A stretch of DNA of 64,000 bases from Lachnospiraceae bacterium (lineage in GTDB: Bacteria; Bacillota; Clostridia; Lachnospirales; Lachnospiraceae): assembly GCA_011959285.1 (NCBI GenBank), contig BLLW01000009.1, forward strand, positions 1-64,000. Reading direction: 5' to 3'. The translations under genes and the position numbers were made by a program. The notes below the pieces were generated by a model. The model ran no database searches and had not been told where the DNA came from. It saw nothing but the letters and a program-made list of their open reading frames with translations. Of this stretch, positions 43,564-51,818 are shown piece by piece (the stretch's first letter is position 1; each line of letters starts with the position of its first letter).

Positions 43564-43578
43564 GTATTTTTATAGTAT
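43564..43578 (-). promoter_or_regulatory. Extended -10 promoter of scfA
   Basis: The minus strand reads CTCAACTATGCTATACTAT, an extended TGC-TATACT -10 box about 35-40 bases before the scfA start. The -35 region (TTTTCC) is poor. The same CTCAA-ATGCTATA core occurs in front of ychF and the AlbA_2 gene. Approximate coordinates. Confidence 0.5.
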
Positions 43579-43634
43579 AGCATAGTTGAGTTGTTTGGAA
43601 AAGCATTTTGTGAAAAAATTCTTGCATCCCTTAT

Positions 43635-44969
43635 TTACTCACCATCTGATTCCGATTCCTGTTTTACCGCCTCTTCTTCTTTCCCAGAAGAAGCAGTACT
43701 ATCTGATTGTTCAGTCTCTTTGATCTTTTCAGGAAGGGTCATCAGAACTTTTACAATTCGGTTCTGGTTAATCCCCTGCACTTCCAATGTAATATTCTGC
43801 GCTGTGGTGATCGTTTCGCCATCTTCGGGGAGACGATCCAGATTTTCTATGATAAGACCGCCGATAGAATCATAGTCTTCAGAGGAAAGGAGGGTGCCCA
43901 GTTCGTCGTTGATATCGCTCAGTTTCATGCTGCCCTCTACCAAATAGACTCTTTCTTCTATCTGCTGGATCAATTCTTCTTCATCCTCATCATATTCGTC
44001 ACGGATTTCTCCTACGATTTCTTCCAGAAGGTCTTCTAACGTAATCATCCCCACTGCTGCACCGTATTCGTTGAGCACAAAAGATACATTGACGCGTTTT
44101 TCACGCATTTCAATCAAGAGATCTGCCGTCTTTTTAAATTCGTAGGTATAGTATGCCTGACGCATAATATTTGTGATGCCGAATTGTTCTTTGTTATCTA
44201 CCAGGATAAAATCCTTGATATTGATAAGACCAATGATGTTATCTTTATCTTCCTGATATACAGGGATTCTGGTATACATGCACTCCTTGAAAAGTTCCAT
44301 GACCTCGTCATAACCTGCGTCCACATTCACCGTCGCCATATCGATTCTTGGAATCATGATATCCTTTGCCACCGCATCGCTGAAGTCGAATACATTGTAA
44401 ATCATCTCTCTCTCTTCAGACTCGATTACACCGTCTTCATGGCTGACCTCAACGTAAGTACGAAGCTCTGTTTCTGTCATAGCGGTTCTCTTGCTCGTAT
44501 CAATATGTAGCAGCTTTAAAAGCCCGCTGGACACCTTATCTACCAGAAAAATCACCGGAGTCATCAGCTTCATCAGCCCCGCAATCATGGATGCATAGAA
44601 AAGCGCCAGTTTTTCGGAATAGACCATGGCTACATTTTTGGGAACGATTTCTCCAAAAATCAAAACAAACACTGTCAATGCGCCGGTCGCAATCCCCACA
44701 GAAAGGTGAATCCTGATCGCCAGCGTCGTCGCCAGCGAAGACGCAGAGATGTTGACAATATTATTTCCTATTAGAATCGCACTGAGCATCTTGCCATATT
44801 TTTCAAGTACATCAAGCGCTACCTGGGCACGTCTGTTACCATCATCTGCCAGCGTTTTAAGCCGCACCCTGTTTGCCGTGGTCAGCGCCGTCTCCGCAGA
44901 TGAAAAGAACGCAGACAAACACAGAAGAATCAATAAAGCAAACAATTGTATGACACCATCGGTATCCAA
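43635..44969 (-). CDS. CNNM/CBS-domain transporter-like protein (hemolysin C/CorC family)
   Basis: A 444-residue membrane protein. The CNNM (DUF21) domain with four helices (about 8-175) includes SAFFSSAETALTTANRVRLK and IVPKNVAMVYSEKLA. A tandem CBS pair (about 205-330; MIPRIDMATVNVD, RIPVYQEDKDNIIGLINIKDFI) follows, then a CorC_HlyC C-terminal domain (LVEGSMKLSDINDELG) and an acidic tail. Relatives move or sense Mg2+ or Co2+ and are often misnamed hemolysins. The start is TTG 44969 with AAGGAGTG upstream. Monocistronic by appearance; ion specificity not determined. Confidence 0.93.
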   Translation of the reverse strand: MDTDGVIQLFALLILLCLSAFFSSAETALTTANRVRLKTLADDGNRRAQVALDVLEKYGKMLSAILIGNNIVNISASSLATTLAIRIHLSVGIATGALTVFVLIFGEIVPKNVAMVYSEKLALFYASMIAGLMKLMTPVIFLVDKVSSGLLKLLHIDTSKRTAMTETELRTYVEVSHEDGVIESEEREMIYNVFDFSDAVAKDIMIPRIDMATVNVDAGYDEVMELFKECMYTRIPVYQEDKDNIIGLINIKDFILVDNKEQFGITNIMRQAYYTYEFKKTADLLIEMREKRVNVSFVLNEYGAAVGMITLEDLLEEIVGEIRDEYDEDEEELIQQIEERVYLVEGSMKLSDINDELGTLLSSEDYDSIGGLIIENLDRLPEDGETITTAQNITLEVQGINQNRIVKVLMTLPEKIKETEQSDSTASSGKEEEAVKQESESDGE

Positions 44970-45111
44970 AATAAAATCACTCCTTATTATTAAAATAGTG
45001 CCCTGTTCTCCAAGACAGCTTATGCAAATATTACAATATTCGGGTATTCTCTGTCAAGTTCGTACATATGATTGTAGTATAAAGAATTTCTAGAATAAGT
45101 GGGAGAATGCC

Positions 45112-45486
45112 ATGTTAAAGAAACTGAATTTAAGTTCACGTATCACCTTCATCCTAAAATGTCTGCTCATATCCTATCTGCTTACTACCGGGTTGCTGCT
45201 TTTGCTTTCCCTCATGCTCTACCGGTTCGGTCTTTCGGAAAAAATCGTATCAATTTGTATCATCGGCATCTACATAATCGTCACTTTCCTTGCCGGTTTT
45301 CTCGCCGGCAAACGGGAGGGAAACCGAAAATTCCTGTGGGGACTCCTTATGGGCGGACTGTATTTTACCATTTTAATCGTGGTTTCCCTGATTATAAATC
45401 ATGGCATAAAAGATATATCCGGAAATTTTTTCACCGTACTCATGCTCTGCTGCGGCAGTGGGATGCTGGGCGGAATGATCAGCTGA
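45112..45486 (+). CDS. TIGR04086 family membrane protein
   Basis: A 124-residue protein with four hydrophobic helices (about 12-37, 42-64, 73-95, 103-123), beginning MLKKLNLSSRITFILKCLL. Size and topology match TIGR04086, a family of unknown function found in Clostridia near SCIFF and Sec genes. The ATG at 45112 has GGGAG six bases upstream. It faces away from the CNNM gene and converges with the Rpn pseudogene. No catalytic motif is visible. Confidence 0.85.
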   Translation: MLKKLNLSSRITFILKCLLISYLLTTGLLLLLSLMLYRFGLSEKIVSICIIGIYIIVTFLAGFLAGKREGNRKFLWGLLMGGLYFTILIVVSLIINHGIKDISGNFFTVLMLCCGSGMLGGMIS

Positions 45487-45509
45487 AACAGCCGCATAGG
45501 TTAATCTGT

Positions 45510-45559
45510 GCAGGGAATCATTACAAAGCCGTCTACGGTATTTTAACGGTATTCCCTGC
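45510..45559. terminator. Inverted repeat between convergent genes
   Basis: GCAGGGAAT (45510-45518) and ATTCCCTGC (45551-45559) are perfect reverse complements around a 32-base loop that holds smaller repeats (CCGT/ACGG). It lies between the TIGR04086 gene and the Rpn pseudogene, so it may end transcription from both sides. Confidence 0.45.
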
Positions 45560-45574
45560 CAGAACACCCTCTGC

Positions 45575-46305
45575 TCATAAGCTTCTTTGTGCATATAGCT
45601 GTTCTCTGTATTCCCGGTCAATAATACCCTTCTTTAATTCTGCCTCTTTTCCCTCTTCCAAAAGCATCTTCATCAATTGAAGAAGCCGTCCTTCACCTTC
45701 TGCTTTTCCATCCTCATAAAATGTTTCCCGTACATATTCCTCATTGTATTCATAAATTGACATGGTTATTACCTCCGCCTTTTGTTCGAGAAGAAATTCT
45801 TTTAATATGTTCTTCTCAATACATTCATTTACCGCCGTCTCCACTGCCCGCTCTAATTCCATCACTGCAAGGTTCTGACGTATCTGATCTATAAAATAGG
45901 CATATCCACACAACGACCGACATTTACCAAACAATTCACGATTATATCCAAAATTGATATTGATTACACGGACAATCATTTCTAAGCATCCATATGCATC
46001 ATTTTCAAAGGCATCTGAGAGTTTCATCGTAAATTCTTCCCTTTTGTGACTCTGCCCATTGTAAAATACAACATACTGCTGTCTATGATGAACGAGAGAT
46101 CATTCTTCATTTTAATAAAAATCGCATTTTCAAGAGTATTAACCGTAAGTTCTTCCTCATTGTTATAATTTGTACCATTCAGTCCATTGTAAAGTTCTAA
46201 AAGTCTCTTCTTATTTTTGAAGAGTAACCGGAATACCCTGTCCTTATGAGTATAATACACGGGCATGTTTTCCTGTGCTGCCTGGGATTTCATAAATCCA
46301 TCCAT
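45575..46305 (-). pseudogene. Broken Rpn-family (PD-(D/E)XK) nuclease/putative transposase
   Basis: Two frames of one gene. The first (46305 down to about 46080) reads YTHKDRVFRLLFKNKKRLLELYNGLNGTNY and DLSFIIDSS, the family N-terminus with the first nuclease motifs. The second frame resumes at YVVFYNGQSHKREEFTMKLSDAF and continues to the end (45575), including CRSLCGYAYFIDQIRQN. Between DS and YVV, about 50 residues of the expected fold are missing, including the segment that normally carries QSTYNPNMP and the catalytic region, and the frame is shifted. So an out-of-frame internal deletion inactivated it. Rpn proteins are RecA-independent recombination-promoting nucleases. A fine promoter is still present upstream. 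Confidence 0.85.
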
Positions 46306-46499
46306 AACTTTCTCCTTTCGTCTGGCTGACAGAAAGACCTGTCCCCATACGAAATGGTTTCATCTGCTCCCTGCCTTATGTGATTTAATTGGTGATAAAG
46401 CAAGGATTCTAAATCAGATGAGAGCACCTTTGTAAATGTGCTTTTTGGAAAATTAGATGTGAAAACGAATTTTCGTTAGAATTTCTATGCTTTAATTTA

Positions 46500-46528
46500 A
46501 TTATAGCAAAATAGATGTGTAGAGTCAA
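46500..46528 (-). promoter_or_regulatory. Near-consensus promoter of the Rpn pseudogene
   Basis: Minus-strand TTGACT (46523-46528), 17-bp spacer, TATAAT (46500-46505). It leaves a leader of nearly 200 bases (46306-46495), in which I see only short repeats (AACGAA/TTCGTT; AGCAC/GTGCT) and no recognised RNA element. Confidence 0.75.
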
Positions 46529-46569
46529 TTATAGAAAGAATATTGATTAAAACGTAAGGGAACAGAAGC

Positions 46570-46588
46570 GGCTCCCGATACGGGAGCC
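46570..46588 (-). terminator. Hairpin after the XRE regulator gene
   Basis: GGCTCCCG (46570-46577) and CGGGAGCC (46581-46588) form a perfect stem with a three-base loop, 27 bp after the regulator stop. Only weak T-richness follows. Confidence 0.6.
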
Positions 46589-46614
46589 AGCCCTGCCCTA
46601 ATCCATATTCTTTT

Positions 46615-46947
46615 TTATGCTTCGTTTTCCACGCACATTTTCTGGACTACTTTCAGAATATCCTGTACGCGCCCCATCTGACCCGGACTAAAACACTCAA
46701 GCGTATCCACCATCTTATCTGGAATTTTGTTCATCTCGTTACCAGTAAGTATGTAGTCCGAGCTTACGTTTAGGGCTTTTGAGAGCTTATACAATATCTC
46801 TACCGTAAATCCTTTCTTTCCCGTTTCGATTTCATAAAGAAATTTTGCGGAAATATCCACTTTTTCTGCCAAGACATCTCTTGTATAGTTATTCGATTCT
46901 CGCAAGTGGCGTACTCTAAATCCAATATCTGTACATGAATATGACAT
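46615..46947 (-). CDS. XRE-family helix-turn-helix regulator
   Basis: A 110-residue DNA-binding protein. The lambda-Cro/CI-type HTH is at about 8-65 (VRHLRESNNYTRDVLAEKVDISAKFLYEIETGKKGFTVEILYKLSKALNVSSDYIL), followed by a short helical dimerisation region. It stands divergently from agrBD with a 300-bp gap, so it may control that locus or itself. Similar small XRE proteins are common next to Lachnospiraceae agr-like operons. GGAGG lies upstream of the ATG. Target unknown. Confidence 0.9.
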   Translation of the reverse strand: MSYSCTDIGFRVRHLRESNNYTRDVLAEKVDISAKFLYEIETGKKGFTVEILYKLSKALNVSSDYILTGNEMNKIPDKMVDTLECFSPGQMGRVQDILKVVQKMCVENEA

Positions 46948-47174
46948 TTTGTACCTCCATTCTTTTGTATGAATTTTCTCTTGATAGTTCCTAAGCGCTA
47001 CATCCTGCGCTTATATCTTTTGCTGGTTCCTAACAAGGCTTTACATATCTATTTTATCTCTTTTTTAGAGGTATGCTTAAATTTCGACTGAATTATATCT
47101 TTTGAAGGTTTAAATAGTTTGTTTCACTTTGGCACTTTTGTGCACTTATTATTTAATTGGCTTTTATCTCCATT

Positions 47175-47221
47175 CAGTTAAAAAACGTCACTTTTAAGCC
47201 ATTTATAGTAAACTTTAACTG
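47175..47221 (+). promoter_or_regulatory. agrBD promoter region with paired CAGTTAAA sites
   Basis: CAGTTAAA (47175-47182) and its inverse TTTAACTG (47214-47221) flank a TATAGT -10 box (47204-47209). The -35 region is poor, and the upstream site covers its position, as for an activator-dependent promoter. CAGTTAA is the core of LytTR/AgrA sites in other Firmicutes, so binding by the regulator at 49344-50084 is a reasonable guess. The rest of 46948-47174 is A/T-rich, with one AAGCGC/GCGCTT repeat near 46993-47012. Confidence 0.5.
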
Positions 47222-47247
47222 TCTAAAAGAAAGAGGTGATTACATCT

Positions 47248-47835
47248 ATGAATGAGTTTTTGAAGGAACATTATCAGTTCAGTGACTTTCAAATTGCACA
47301 GCTTCAGTATACCTGGAAGACATTTGCTTCTGAAATCAGCAAGTTGCTGCTTATGGGGTTGTTGTTTAGGAATGATTTGGGCAAATACATTTTTTCTGTA
47401 ACAATTATGCTGCTTTTGCGAACTTCAACAGGCGGACTTCATTGTAAAAAGTATATTACTTGTTTCCTGGTCTCCTTTACTTATATGTTTTTGTCTTTGA
47501 TGGTACTTCCAATGGTGCCAGTAAATAAGGTGTTCCAGATGATATTACTGTTTGTATGCATGGTGTGTAGTTATTATGTTGGACCGGTTACTTCGATGGT
47601 TCATAGACCGTTGAGCGAGGGATGCGTCAAAAGGGTTAGGATACAGGCGTTTTTGATTATCTTTTTTTATTTGACTCTTATGTATATAGTTCCTGAGAAC
47701 TCTTATTTTACTTGTGGGTTCTGGGTTATTATATTAAATACGCTGCAATTGGTGGCAGCGAAGGTGCAAAAGATACAGAAAATACAGAAGAAGGAGGTTT
47801 TTGGTTATGAAAGAGAGGCTTATAAGGCTTGCTAG
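47248..47835 (+). CDS. agrB: AgrB-like accessory gene regulator (peptide-processing membrane protease)
   Basis: Membrane cysteine protease of 195 residues that cuts the AgrD precursor and helps form its ring. About five hydrophobic segments are visible. The catalytic pair lies in RTSTGGLHCKKYITC (His then Cys seven residues later), near residues 73-80, as in known AgrB proteins. The frame opens at GTG 47236, but AGAGGTG is correctly spaced for ATG 47248. Its end overlaps the agrD start by 29 bp. Base composition and low G+C differ somewhat from the housekeeping genes around it. Confidence 0.92.
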   Translation: MNEFLKEHYQFSDFQIAQLQYTWKTFASEISKLLLMGLLFRNDLGKYIFSVTIMLLLRTSTGGLHCKKYITCFLVSFTYMFLSLMVLPMVPVNKVFQMILLFVCMVCSYYVGPVTSMVHRPLSEGCVKRVRIQAFLIIFFYLTLMYIVPENSYFTCGFWVIILNTLQLVAAKVQKIQKIQKKEVFGYEREAYKAC

Positions 47836-47935
47836 ACCTTTGTTGATGGGGTGTATGGCTTTGGGGGCTTGGGTGAGTTTCGATATTGCAAGTGCTATCT
47901 TTTTTGGCGAATATGAATATCCTGTGGGAGAATAA
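47807..47935 (+). CDS. agrD: AgrD-like cyclic lactone autoinducer precursor
   Basis: A 42-residue peptide that overlaps the agrB end, with an ideal AAGGAGG nine bases before its ATG. It has an amphipathic basic N-terminal helix (MKERLIRLARPLL), a middle region, and the C-terminal part SAIFFGEYEYPVGE. The acidic, Pro-containing tail is the AgrB recognition part of AgrD proteins. No Cys lies in the ring region; the only Cys is in the leader helix. Ser at SAIFF would be the ring-closing residue, giving a lactone rather than a thiolactone. The mature signal and its exact ends are inferred. Confidence 0.85.
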   Translation: MKERLIRLARPLLMGCMALGAWVSFDIASAIFFGEYEYPVGE

Positions 47936-48009
47936 TTAGAAGCTGCATTTACGATTTTATCATGAATGCAGCTTTTTTATGTTTTCTTAGGCAGGTTATT
48001 CCATGAGTA

Positions 48010-48074
48010 GATTCGGCAGATGAAAGAGAGTGGGGAAGGGGATGCCTGCCCCACTCTCTTTCATCTGCCGAATC
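48010..48074. terminator. 26-bp perfect hairpin between agrD and the kinase gene
   Basis: 48010-48035 and 48049-48074 are exact reverse complements, with a 13-base loop. It begins 75 bp after agrD and ends 9 bp from the kinase stop codon, so it is placed to stop both converging transcripts. No U-tract is present. The length and perfection exceed those of a usual intrinsic terminator. Confidence 0.65.
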
Positions 48075-48082
48075 TTGGATAT

Positions 48083-49354
48083 CTACACCAGCTGTCTATT
48101 TGATATTCTAAAGGACAGCCAGTTTTGCCCATCAATTTCTTTGTTTTCAAAATAAAGTTGGAGCCCATATTCATGACATATACCGTTTACATTGCATAGA
48201 CCCAGACCTCTGTTTTCCCCTTTTTCGCTATAACCCTTGGTAAAGAAAAGGCTAATATCATTAGGCTGTATGTATGGGCTTTCGTTTCTGACTTCAATCT
48301 CAAACAAATCATCTATCTCAATCATGAGAATAAATATTTTATTTAAATTTGGCGCCTTTTCAATTGCTTCTACAGCATTTTTAAGCAGATTGCCTAGTAT
48401 CTCAACTATTTTATAGATTGGCACACCAATCTCTAGATCATTGATAATGATTTTATACGAAATGTCAATTCCTTTTTTGTCTATTTCTATCATCTTACCA
48501 TAAAGGAAGCTGATAATAACAGGGTTTCCATTTTTCAACAACTTGTTGAAGCGATTTTCCTTCAAAATTTGATGACAATACTTTTCTTGTTCATTTACTA
48601 AATCCTCATATGTATCAAACATGTAATGCTGACTATAAATTGTACTAATGTGATTTTCAAATTCATGTTGCCTCAATCGAATACTGTCAATCAAACTTTG
48701 AAAGGAATCTGCATACAATTTGTGCATTCTTAGCTCTGTTTCAATCTCCTTAGATTTTAACTTGTATTGATTTAATTTACCTGTCAATGCAAAAATAAAA
48801 ATCATGCATATAAATAGTAATATTGTTTGATTCAATTCTACTAATCTAAATTGCTTATAAGATATTATGCAAAATGCTATTATTATCAAACATATGATTA
48901 ATGAAATAATTAATATTCTTTCCTTATTTTTTAGTACCATTGTCACCCTACTAATTTTTACTTTTGGGAGTAAAAATAGCACTATAAGAAAAGCAATACA
49001 ATTTATAACCAATAATTGAATGTTTGAAAAATCGTGCATATCAAACAAATAATAAAATGGTAGCGTAGCCAACAATTGAATTACTCCTACAATTGTCAAA
49101 TATAATATATTATTTATCACCAGTTTACTTATATCAAATCCAAACTTAAATCCACAATACAACGCAATTGCTGGATAAATAAGCAACGTGTATATTTTAG
49201 GCAATCTATAATAATTTATTACAGTCATAATTATCATATATATCGCTAATAAGCTTGTTGTTTCGATATCTAGTTTGAATTTTTCATCGTATAAGTAGTG
49301 TAGACATAGGACGATTGAAAGGGCTTCTAGTAGCAGGCAGATGTTAGTAACCAT
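48083..49354 (-). CDS. AgrC-like sensor histidine kinase (GHKL domain)
   Basis: Membrane receptor kinase of 423 residues. Six or so helices fill residues 1-200. The H-box is RQHEFENHIST near 230, where His is the predicted phosphoacceptor. The GHKL ATPase domain has EILGNLLKNAVEAIE near 320 and a G-box GLGLCNVNGICHEYG near 390. This is the architecture of peptide-sensing AgrC/FsrC kinases. Its start overlaps the response regulator stop by 11 bp. It most likely senses the AgrD product made by the convergent genes. A/T-rich compared with flanking genes. Confidence 0.9.
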   Translation of the reverse strand: MVTNICLLLEALSIVLCLHYLYDEKFKLDIETTSLLAIYMIIMTVINYYRLPKIYTLLIYPAIALYCGFKFGFDISKLVINNILYLTIVGVIQLLATLPFYYLFDMHDFSNIQLLVINCIAFLIVLFLLPKVKISRVTMVLKNKERILIISLIICLIIIAFCIISYKQFRLVELNQTILLFICMIFIFALTGKLNQYKLKSKEIETELRMHKLYADSFQSLIDSIRLRQHEFENHISTIYSQHYMFDTYEDLVNEQEKYCHQILKENRFNKLLKNGNPVIISFLYGKMIEIDKKGIDISYKIIINDLEIGVPIYKIVEILGNLLKNAVEAIEKAPNLNKIFILMIEIDDLFEIEVRNESPYIQPNDISLFFTKGYSEKGENRGLGLCNVNGICHEYGLQLYFENKEIDGQNWLSFRISNRQLV

Positions 49355-50084
49355 TTTTGTACTCCATTAGCATTTTTCTTTTGTAGGTGATTCCAATTTC
49401 TACTGGGGTTTGGATGCCTCTTAGGGCGATGTATCGGTTTGTCAGGTCTATGTTTTCTATGTAGTCTTTGTTGATAATTGCGTTTCTGCTGCATTGGATC
49501 AGGACGCTTGCATTTATGTCATCCAGGAGTTGTTTGCAAGGTCTGTATGGGATGGTCAGGGCTCCGCCTTCGGATAGATAAATGTTTACGATGTGATTGA
49601 TACTTTCTATGTAGATTATGTTTTTTATCTTGATGGGATACAGAATTCCCTCTTTTCTGAAACAGTGCACTGCTTCTTTTTCGGTCTCCTTTTCCGTGGA
49701 AAAATATAGCGCCCTTTTAATAAGCTGTTTGACTCTGTCTGGGGAAAAGGGCTTTTCAACATAGCCCAGACAGTTTAAGTCTGTATAGGTGTATCTGGTG
49801 GTATCCTCAAGTGACGTGATGAAAATGACCGGGGCGAACATGTACTGTGGTATCGTTCTGATCTTTTCCCCAAGTTTGATTCCTGAGGTGTCCCCCGGTT
49901 TTGTGACATCGAGGATAATGTCTACCAGAAATGCGTCAATAATCTTCTCCATCATAATCTGATAGGCGGCTTTTACTTCGCTTGCGGTGTAAACTACCGC
50001 CTCTGCATTTACTTCTAATACCAGTTTCTTAAGCATCTCCAACTGAGTTTTGTTATCTTCGATTATTAATACTGTTTTCTTCAT
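49344..50084 (-). CDS. AgrA-like LytTR response regulator
   Basis: Response regulator of 246 residues. The receiver domain (about 1-125) begins KKTVLIIEDNKTQ, with the phosphoacceptor Asp in DAFLVDIILDV near 55 and Lys in GYVEKPFSPD near 110. The LytTR DNA-binding domain (about 145-244) has IYIESINHIVNIYLSEGG and CSRNAIINKDYIENID. First of a two-gene unit with the kinase; presumably activates agrBD and other targets. It belongs with the Agr system by content and place. Confidence 0.92.
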   Translation of the reverse strand: MKKTVLIIEDNKTQLEMLKKLVLEVNAEAVVYTASEVKAAYQIMMEKIIDAFLVDIILDVTKPGDTSGIKLGEKIRTIPQYMFAPVIFITSLEDTTRYTYTDLNCLGYVEKPFSPDRVKQLIKRALYFSTEKETEKEAVHCFRKEGILYPIKIKNIIYIESINHIVNIYLSEGGALTIPYRPCKQLLDDINASVLIQCSRNAIINKDYIENIDLTNRYIALRGIQTPVEIGITYKRKMLMEYKNGY

Positions 50085-50316
50085 GGCGTTCCCCTACATT
50101 CTAATTTTGATGGTTTATCATTTGTTTTCATTTTTCACTATTTCAATTCTATATTCTGCCTGAGCGTTCAGGTCTATGCTTCCCATTTCCCTCCTGACTC
50201 GATATCACACAGTGTTGTCAGGCAGTAACTGGAGAAGCGCGGGGCATCCAAATCAGACTTATATCTGACTATCGCTCATTATGTACTGTCTGTCAATACC
50301 ATATCCGACACCCCCT

Positions 50317-51804
50317 TCATGATAAAAGTTTTCGCTTTCTTTCTATCATTTCGTCGATTTTTTCTATGTAAAGATTCACATCTTTTACATTATCACATCG
50401 TTCAATCCTGCCGTCTGGAAAAACACGCTTGGTAATACTTCCGGCGCCCAGCGCTACGATGGTCTGCTTCTCCTCCATAATCAAAATATTATAGATGCCG
50501 AATTTTCCTTCTCTGGCATATCCCACATTTTCAAAATTGCCGGACATGTTCTTCTGGCGGTACAGGTAATAGGGAATCATATTCAGCTCTTCCGCTCCCC
50601 TTGCCGTGATCTGCATGGTCTCATCTGTGTTGTTCAACATGGAAATACCATTCTCCTCTATCCATTGGCTGAGCCTGGAAGCACGCTTGACCGCTAGGGA
50701 ATGCACGGTAAGACTGTCTGGATCCAGCTTTTTTATCTGTTCCATGGTATTTTGTACGTCTGCAGCGCTCTCCCCCGGCAGACCCAGTATCAAATCCATG
50801 TTGATGTTGGTAAATCCTGCTTCTCTTGCCATCAGAAAGGCTTCCTTTACCTGCGCCACCGTATGTTTCCTCCCGATTAAATCCAGGGTTTCCTGTTTCA
50901 TTGTCTGGGGATTTACAGATATTCTGGTAACTCCGGCTTCCTTCAACACGTGCAACTTGTCCGGCGTGATGCTGTCAGCACGTCCCGCCTCCACGGTAAA
51001 CTCTTTCAGATGGGTAAGGTCAAAGCTTTTCTTTATGCTGGCAAAAAGTCTTGTAAGCTCACATGCCTCCAGCGTTGTAGGCGTTCCTCCTCCGATATAA
51101 ATAGTGTCAAGCACTTTGTCCTTATAAAGCTCCGCTGTAAAAGCAATCTCCTTATCCAGTGCATCCAAATATTCATCTATTCTCTTTTTCCATGAAACGA
51201 TTGGGAAAGACGTAAAAGAACAGTACAGGCAGGTGGTAGGACAAAATGGAATCCCAATGTATAGGCTGTAACCCTCTTCATAATGCAGGGTTCTAAGCAA
51301 TTCCCTTTCCCTCTTTGCAATCTGTATTGCCAAATTTCTCTTTTCATCGCTGAGCAGATAGGTTTCCTTCATATATGCCATGATTTCTTCCTCCGTCCTG
51401 CCTTCCTCCAGCATGGTCATGGGGATTTTGGTGGGACGTATCCCTGTCAGCGTTCCCCACGGAAGATTCTTTCCCGTATGCTCGGAAAGTGTCTGATATA
51501 GAAGCTGTTTCAGCCGATTTTTGACCTCGGGTCTTGGCATATCCTCGGCTATGTCCACTTTTTTTCCACCAAAAGAAGCCGTTGCGCCTTCCCCTGCAAT
51601 CAGAGTAAGCAAAACAGCTTCCTTGGTAAAATGGATATGTAAATCCGGCAGACCCGGACCTGAACTTTCTTCTTTTTCATTTTCTGTGAACACCTTCACA
51701 TCCTGCGCAGGATAAAACGCTTTTACCAGCGAGTGGATATCGTATTCAAATCCTGCCTGATTGACGGTGATTCCAATTAAATTTTCTTCTTTCATCTTTG
51801 TCAT
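50317..51804 (-). CDS. hemZ: Coproporphyrinogen dehydrogenase HemZ-like radical SAM protein
   Basis: Radical SAM enzyme of 495 residues. An N-terminal extension of about 165 residues, typical of HemZ (GITVNQAGFEYDIHSLVKAF; LTGIRPTKIPMTML), precedes the CxxxCxxC motif CPTTCLYC near 188-195, then YIGGGTPTTLEA and NMDLILGLPGE blocks. HemZ is annotated as oxygen-independent coproporphyrinogen oxidase, but several relatives of this family have other roles, and no other haem genes are nearby. Follows glmS by 14 bp, so it is probably co-transcribed. Confidence 0.88.
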   Translation of the reverse strand: MTKMKEENLIGITVNQAGFEYDIHSLVKAFYPAQDVKVFTENEKEESSGPGLPDLHIHFTKEAVLLTLIAGEGATASFGGKKVDIAEDMPRPEVKNRLKQLLYQTLSEHTGKNLPWGTLTGIRPTKIPMTMLEEGRTEEEIMAYMKETYLLSDEKRNLAIQIAKRERELLRTLHYEEGYSLYIGIPFCPTTCLYCSFTSFPIVSWKKRIDEYLDALDKEIAFTAELYKDKVLDTIYIGGGTPTTLEACELTRLFASIKKSFDLTHLKEFTVEAGRADSITPDKLHVLKEAGVTRISVNPQTMKQETLDLIGRKHTVAQVKEAFLMAREAGFTNINMDLILGLPGESAADVQNTMEQIKKLDPDSLTVHSLAVKRASRLSQWIEENGISMLNNTDETMQITARGAEELNMIPYYLYRQKNMSGNFENVGYAREGKFGIYNILIMEEKQTIVALGAGSITKRVFPDGRIERCDNVKDVNLYIEKIDEMIERKRKLLS

Positions 51805-51818
51805 TGTTTCCCCGCTCT

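Noticed and set aside
50085-50316. Gap between hemZ and the LytTR gene as a possible RNA gene
   Set aside because: Only weak short repeats (CCTGA/TCAGG, TCAGA/TCTGA) and no conserved RNA pattern that I recognise.
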